Source: JANRIC01 sp033765345
Lineage (GTDB): Bacteria; Bacteroidota; Bacteroidia; Cytophagales; Microscillaceae
Direction: 5' to 3'
Assembly (NCBI GenBank): GCA_033765345.1
Contig: JANRIC010000103.1
Coordinates: 1 to 17,375, forward strand
DNA: 17,375 nt
The position numbers were made by a program, and so were the translations under genes. Of the stretch, positions 14,713 through 17,375 are shown one piece after another. The stretch's first letter is position 1. Each line of letters opens with the position of its first letter. The notes beneath the pieces are model-generated. The model made no database searches. It was given only the letters and a program-made list of their open reading frames with translations, and was not told the DNA's origin.

Positions 14713-14735
14713 TATCAAACAAAGCACCTAAGAAG

Positions 14736-15383
14736 ATGATCAAACGACCTTTTGAGCAATGGCTCTATGAAGATATACACAAAGAATTTGGAATCAAACG
14801 TGTAAAAAACCATCCTCTTTTGCTAGATTGGATTACTGTGCTTGAAGCCAAACCCCTGGATAAAAATATTATCCGATTACAAAATCTGATAGAAAACAGA
14901 ATTGAAGCTTGGAACGAAGACGAACTCAAAATGAATTTTATAGCACCTTTGCTAACAGAAATCAATTATCACTTTTTGCCTCATTATACCGTCTTTAATC
15001 AGCGATATTTCAGCTTACAAACCGAAACCATCGAGGCGAGTGGACGCATCGAGTGGCTGGTATCACAAGGAGAGCAAACTCCACAGCATCCCTTTTTCTT
15101 CCTGCAAGAATATAAGCCTGAAAAGAACTCCGGCAATGACCCCCTAGGGCAGCTTCTGATTGCTATGGTGGATGTGCAAATGCTGAACAATACCCCTCAA
15201 AAACCGCTTTATGGTTGCTACACCATCGGTCGACTTTGGTTTTTTGTGGTACTGCTAGGCAAAGAATACAGCGTAAGCCGAGCTTATGATGCCACCCAAA
15301 CCGATGATTTGAGTGCGATGGTCATTATTCTGGAAAGAGTCAAGGAGTATATTCACCAGGAATTAGGCTTGCCCTATCCCTAG
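14736..15383 (+). CDS. Uncharacterised PD-(D/E)XK-like protein, tandem copy 1
   Basis: 215 residues, no assigned function. I see a layout like that of PD-(D/E)XK nucleases: a helix with WNEDELKMNF (59-68, candidate E63), then EASGRIEW (100-107, E106 where the family usually has Asp), then LQEYKPEK (123-130, E125 and K127 as the E-x-K pair). After this come a conserved QLLIAMVDVQ helix (139-148), GCYTIGRLWFFVV (160-172) and a C-terminal helix. I recall similar proteins as hypothetical in other Bacteroidota. The frame is open from 14565, but the ATG at 14736 matches the start of copy 2 exactly (MIKRPFEQWL) and lies downstream of the sod terminator. Its last 97 residues differ from copy 2 at only three positions. 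Nuclease activity is inference. Confidence 0.75.
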   Translation: MIKRPFEQWLYEDIHKEFGIKRVKNHPLLLDWITVLEAKPLDKNIIRLQNLIENRIEAWNEDELKMNFIAPLLTEINYHFLPHYTVFNQRYFSLQTETIEASGRIEWLVSQGEQTPQHPFFFLQEYKPEKNSGNDPLGQLLIAMVDVQMLNNTPQKPLYGCYTIGRLWFFVVLLGKEYSVSRAYDATQTDDLSAMVIILERVKEYIHQELGLPYP

Positions 15384-15495
15384 AATATGATCAGGTCGTA
15401 AATCCCTGACAGCTTGCTTTCGGATTTGGAAAGCTGAAAGAACGAGAGTGTAGAAAAAATTAAGTATATTGATACCTAACCTAAGATACTGAACG

Positions 15496-16146
15496 ATGAT
15501 AAAGCGACCTTTTGAACAATGGCTTTTTGAGGATGTCGAGATTGAGTTTGGAATAGAACGTATCAAAGATATGCCTCTTCTTCTTGATTGGCTTCATGTA
15601 CCTCAGGAGGCTGCTAGTTTACCAGATAATTTTGAGGAACTTCGTATCTCTCTACTGGACAATGTAGAAATGTGGAATGAAGATGAGTTGAAGATGATGT
15701 TTATCGCTTTATTCTTGGCGCAATTTAAGTATAATAACCTGCCTCATTACAAAGTTTTTACTCAAAGGCTTCTGAGCTTACAAACCGAAACGGTAGAAGC
15801 AAGCGGAAAAGTAGAATGGATGATCGCCACTGGTAAACAAACTCCTAAAAAACCTTTTTTCTTCCTGCAAGAATATAAACCTGAAAAAAACTCCAGCAAT
15901 GACCCCCTAGGGCAGCTTCTGATTGCTATGGTGGATGTACAAATGCTGAATAATAACCCTCAAAAACCACTTTATGGTTGTTATACCATCGGTCGGCTTT
16001 GGTTTTTTGTGGTACTGCTAGGCAAAGAATACAGCGTAAGCCGAGCCTATGACGCCACCCAAACCGATGATTTGAGTGCGATGGTCATTATTCTGGAAAG
16101 AGTCAAGGAGTATATTCACCGAGAATTAGGGCTACCTTATCCCTAG
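15496..16146 (+). CDS. Uncharacterised PD-(D/E)XK-like protein, tandem copy 2
   Basis: 216 residues, paralogue of the gene 112 bases upstream. The same candidate active-site layout is present: WNEDELKMMF (60-69), EASGKVEW (101-108, E107), LQEYKPEK (124-131, E126 and K128). Residues 1-119 share only about 56 percent with copy 1 by my count and carry one extra residue near position 41, while residues 120-216 are 97 percent identical. Both copies keep all candidate active-site residues, so both are probably functional. The start ATG is well supported by the shared MIKRPFEQWL. The spacer between the copies contains a GCTTTC/GAAAGC inverted repeat without a T-run, so the two genes may be cotranscribed. 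Confidence 0.75.
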   Translation: MIKRPFEQWLFEDVEIEFGIERIKDMPLLLDWLHVPQEAASLPDNFEELRISLLDNVEMWNEDELKMMFIALFLAQFKYNNLPHYKVFTQRLLSLQTETVEASGKVEWMIATGKQTPKKPFFFLQEYKPEKNSSNDPLGQLLIAMVDVQMLNNNPQKPLYGCYTIGRLWFFVVLLGKEYSVSRAYDATQTDDLSAMVIILERVKEYIHRELGLPYP

Positions 16147-16268
16147 GAGCGTTTCAGATTACAAATCTCAATTAGCTGGGTGTGTTTGGGCTTAAGTGCC
16201 TACCAAACAGCCTTAAGACTTGCCATACAAATAGCAAAGGCAGAATAACAAAGCTCTTTCAAATCAGG

Positions 16269-16994
16269 CTATTTAAAGAAAATCGGTGCGTTAAGATGCA
16301 ACTCGAATAATTCTGAGGAATCCCCATAGAGCATAAACTCCTGAATAACATTCATTTTTCTATCCAATAAAAGGCGTAAAACAGTTATTCCAAATTCGTT
16401 AGCTTGGGCAATAAGAGGCCTTTGGTATTTGCCATCTTGCTTCAAAGGACTGTCTATATCTATCAAATAGTATTTTTTGCCATTTGCACTTTCCATACTG
16501 TATGAGCGATAAGGTGGCATCCTGGCAAAATCACCTGATTCTAAGTCCTTATATGCTTGAATTAAGTTTTTTATTTTTGCATCTATTGAGGCTTCAAAAA
16601 TGGTATTTTGATTCAAAGTATCCAAACCATAGTTGGTAGCACCTTTTATGGTATAAAGCCACTCAGCTTTATCATTATAGAGATGGATCAAATCAAGTTC
16701 AGACTCCATTAAGCAATAATAGCGTTGTTTTTGGGTATTTTCTATACGTTTAGTTATACCCCAGTAAAGCTCCGTAGTAGTTGACTTTGATTTCTTTTGA
16801 TTTTCCCTGAAAGCATTTAAAACTTTCTTATTTAAGTCTTTAGAATCTAGACTAAGCATAGATAGCCCAAATGTATAGGTTTTATCTTGGGTTTGGTAAG
16901 TAAATTGGAAGGGAAAATCATCATCTTGGGCAAGACAAAAATTTGTAAAGCAGAAACAAAACAGAACAAGAAGAAAAAGCAGTTTTTTAAACAT
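16269..16994 (-). CDS. Secreted hypothetical protein
   Basis: 241 residues that I do not recognise. The N-terminus is a clear signal peptide: KK, a hydrophobic run (about 5-19), then NFCLA with probable cleavage after A22 and an acidic mature start (QDDD). Cys20 is not in a good lipobox, so a lipoprotein is less likely. The mature part is hydrophilic with alternating beta-like stretches (FTYQTQDKTYTFGLSML, LYWGITKRI, KYYLIDI). There are no repeats and no type IX C-terminal sorting domain is evident. It starts with ATG and faces the tandem nuclease-like pair tail to tail, 122 bases away. Confidence 0.7.
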   Translation of the reverse strand: MFKKLLFLLVLFCFCFTNFCLAQDDDFPFQFTYQTQDKTYTFGLSMLSLDSKDLNKKVLNAFRENQKKSKSTTTELYWGITKRIENTQKQRYYCLMESELDLIHLYNDKAEWLYTIKGATNYGLDTLNQNTIFEASIDAKIKNLIQAYKDLESGDFARMPPYRSYSMESANGKKYYLIDIDSPLKQDGKYQRPLIAQANEFGITVLRLLLDRKMNVIQEFMLYGDSSELFELHLNAPIFFK

Positions 16995-17375
16995 ATTATT
17001 TGGTTAAGACAAAGTAACTATTTGCAATATTACAATGTTTAAAAAAAATCCCCGAAATTTATAAGGTTTTTTGTGTTCTCAGCACCACAAAGATAAACAT
17101 TTCAAAAATCCACTCTACCTTGCAGGGGAAATTAACGATAAAATAGAATCAGCATAAGGGTATTGTTTATACCGATAGAAGTATGTAAATTTAAATATGA
17201 GGAAACAAAAAAGTTACTACTCAGGTACTTGTTTCAGAATTTAATTTTGTTTTTTATATTATTAAGATATAAAATTTTTATTTTTTTTATTTTATCATAA
17301 TAAAATTTCTGGATAATTTTGTTTGTGTAAACTTACTTATTACACAAACATATTATATTTTGTTAAACCCAAAAT
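16995..17375. other. Non-coding AT-rich right edge
   Basis: No gene was recognised in these 381 bases. The part from about 17240 to 17310 is almost entirely A and T and contains ATTTTAT-CATA-ATAAAAT (17289-17306). The 11-bp inverted repeat at 17320-17350 is listed separately. The stretch probably holds the upstream region of a gene to the right and the promoter of the secreted protein, but no convincing promoter consensus was found for either. Confidence 0.6.
17320..17350. repeat. 11-bp perfect inverted repeat, possible operator
   Basis: TGTTTGTGTAA (17320-17330) pairs exactly with TTACACAAACA (17340-17350), with a 9-base spacer. No T-run follows on either strand. The spacing of about two helical turns between arm centres is typical of a dimeric repressor site. 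TATATTTTG lies just downstream (17354-17362), close to a -7 box, so a plus-strand gene may start beyond the window. Confidence 0.5.

Noticed and set aside
14565..14735. Extension of the first nuclease-like gene upstream into the sod 3' end
   Set aside because: It would cross the sod terminator and has no counterpart in copy 2; the ATG at 14736 matches the paralogue.
16183..16209. TGTTTGG/CCAAACA inverted repeat between the convergent nuclease-like and secreted-protein genes
   Set aside because: A 7-bp stem with a 13-base loop and no T-run on either strand; not convincing as a terminator.
110..17085. GTGCTGAGAAC at 110-120 and its reverse complement at 17075-17085
   Set aside because: An 11-base match is expected by chance several times in a window of this size; no extension beyond it.
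17197..17244. Possible 15-codon peptide beginning MRKQKSYYSG
   Set aside because: Very short, in AT-rich sequence, with no ribosome-binding or homology support.

Overview
The window looks like a chromosomal segment of a Bacteroidota bacterium, most likely of the Cytophagales type. The evidence is a fused LpxC/FabZ gene, a PorX-type response regulator carrying a PglZ domain (a regulator of type IX secretion), genes without strong Shine-Dalgarno sequences, and at least one promoter resembling the Bacteroidota pattern (a TTTG-like -33 element, 19 bases, TAnnTTTG). No phage genes, CRISPR array, rRNA, tRNA or complete insertion sequence was seen. Most of the window reads as ordinary chromosome, with accessory character at both ends.

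Layout. Positions 1-1040 hold a terminator from a gene to the left and an N-terminally truncated Rpn-family (PD-(D/E)XK, 'putative transposase') gene. Positions 1109-6257 hold a minus-strand lipid A locus that reads HD phosphohydrolase, lpxD, lpxC/fabZ, lpxA, ABC ATPase. A divergent 411-base gap (6258-6668) contains a promoter for this operon, a roughly 100-bp nested palindrome flanked by a 7-bp direct repeat (MITE-like), and a 15-bp palindrome. Positions 6669-9957 hold a plus-strand cluster: porX, tsaE, and a long alanine dehydrogenase. Then come kynureninase (minus), a membrane-anchored metallo-beta-lactamase-fold hydrolase (minus), a CpdA-like cyclic-nucleotide phosphodiesterase overlapping tadA (plus), and a Mn-type superoxide dismutase with a clear terminator. 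Positions 14736-16146 hold two tandem paralogous genes of an uncharacterised nuclease-like family. The right end has a secreted hypothetical protein (minus) and an AT-rich non-coding stretch with a strong 11-bp inverted repeat.

How the genes work together. lpxA, lpxC/fabZ and lpxD supply the early acylation and deacetylation steps of lipid A synthesis, and FabZ supplies the fatty-acid dehydratase step that competes for the same hydroxyacyl-ACP. porX ties the segment to type IX secretion. tsaE and tadA are tRNA modification genes, and kynureninase belongs to tryptophan catabolism or NAD synthesis.

The least explained parts are the tandem nuclease-like pair, whose C-terminal halves are nearly identical while the N-terminal halves differ (a sign of gene conversion), and the MITE-like palindrome between the lipid A operon and porX. 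Functional calls rest on motifs read by eye; no database search was possible.
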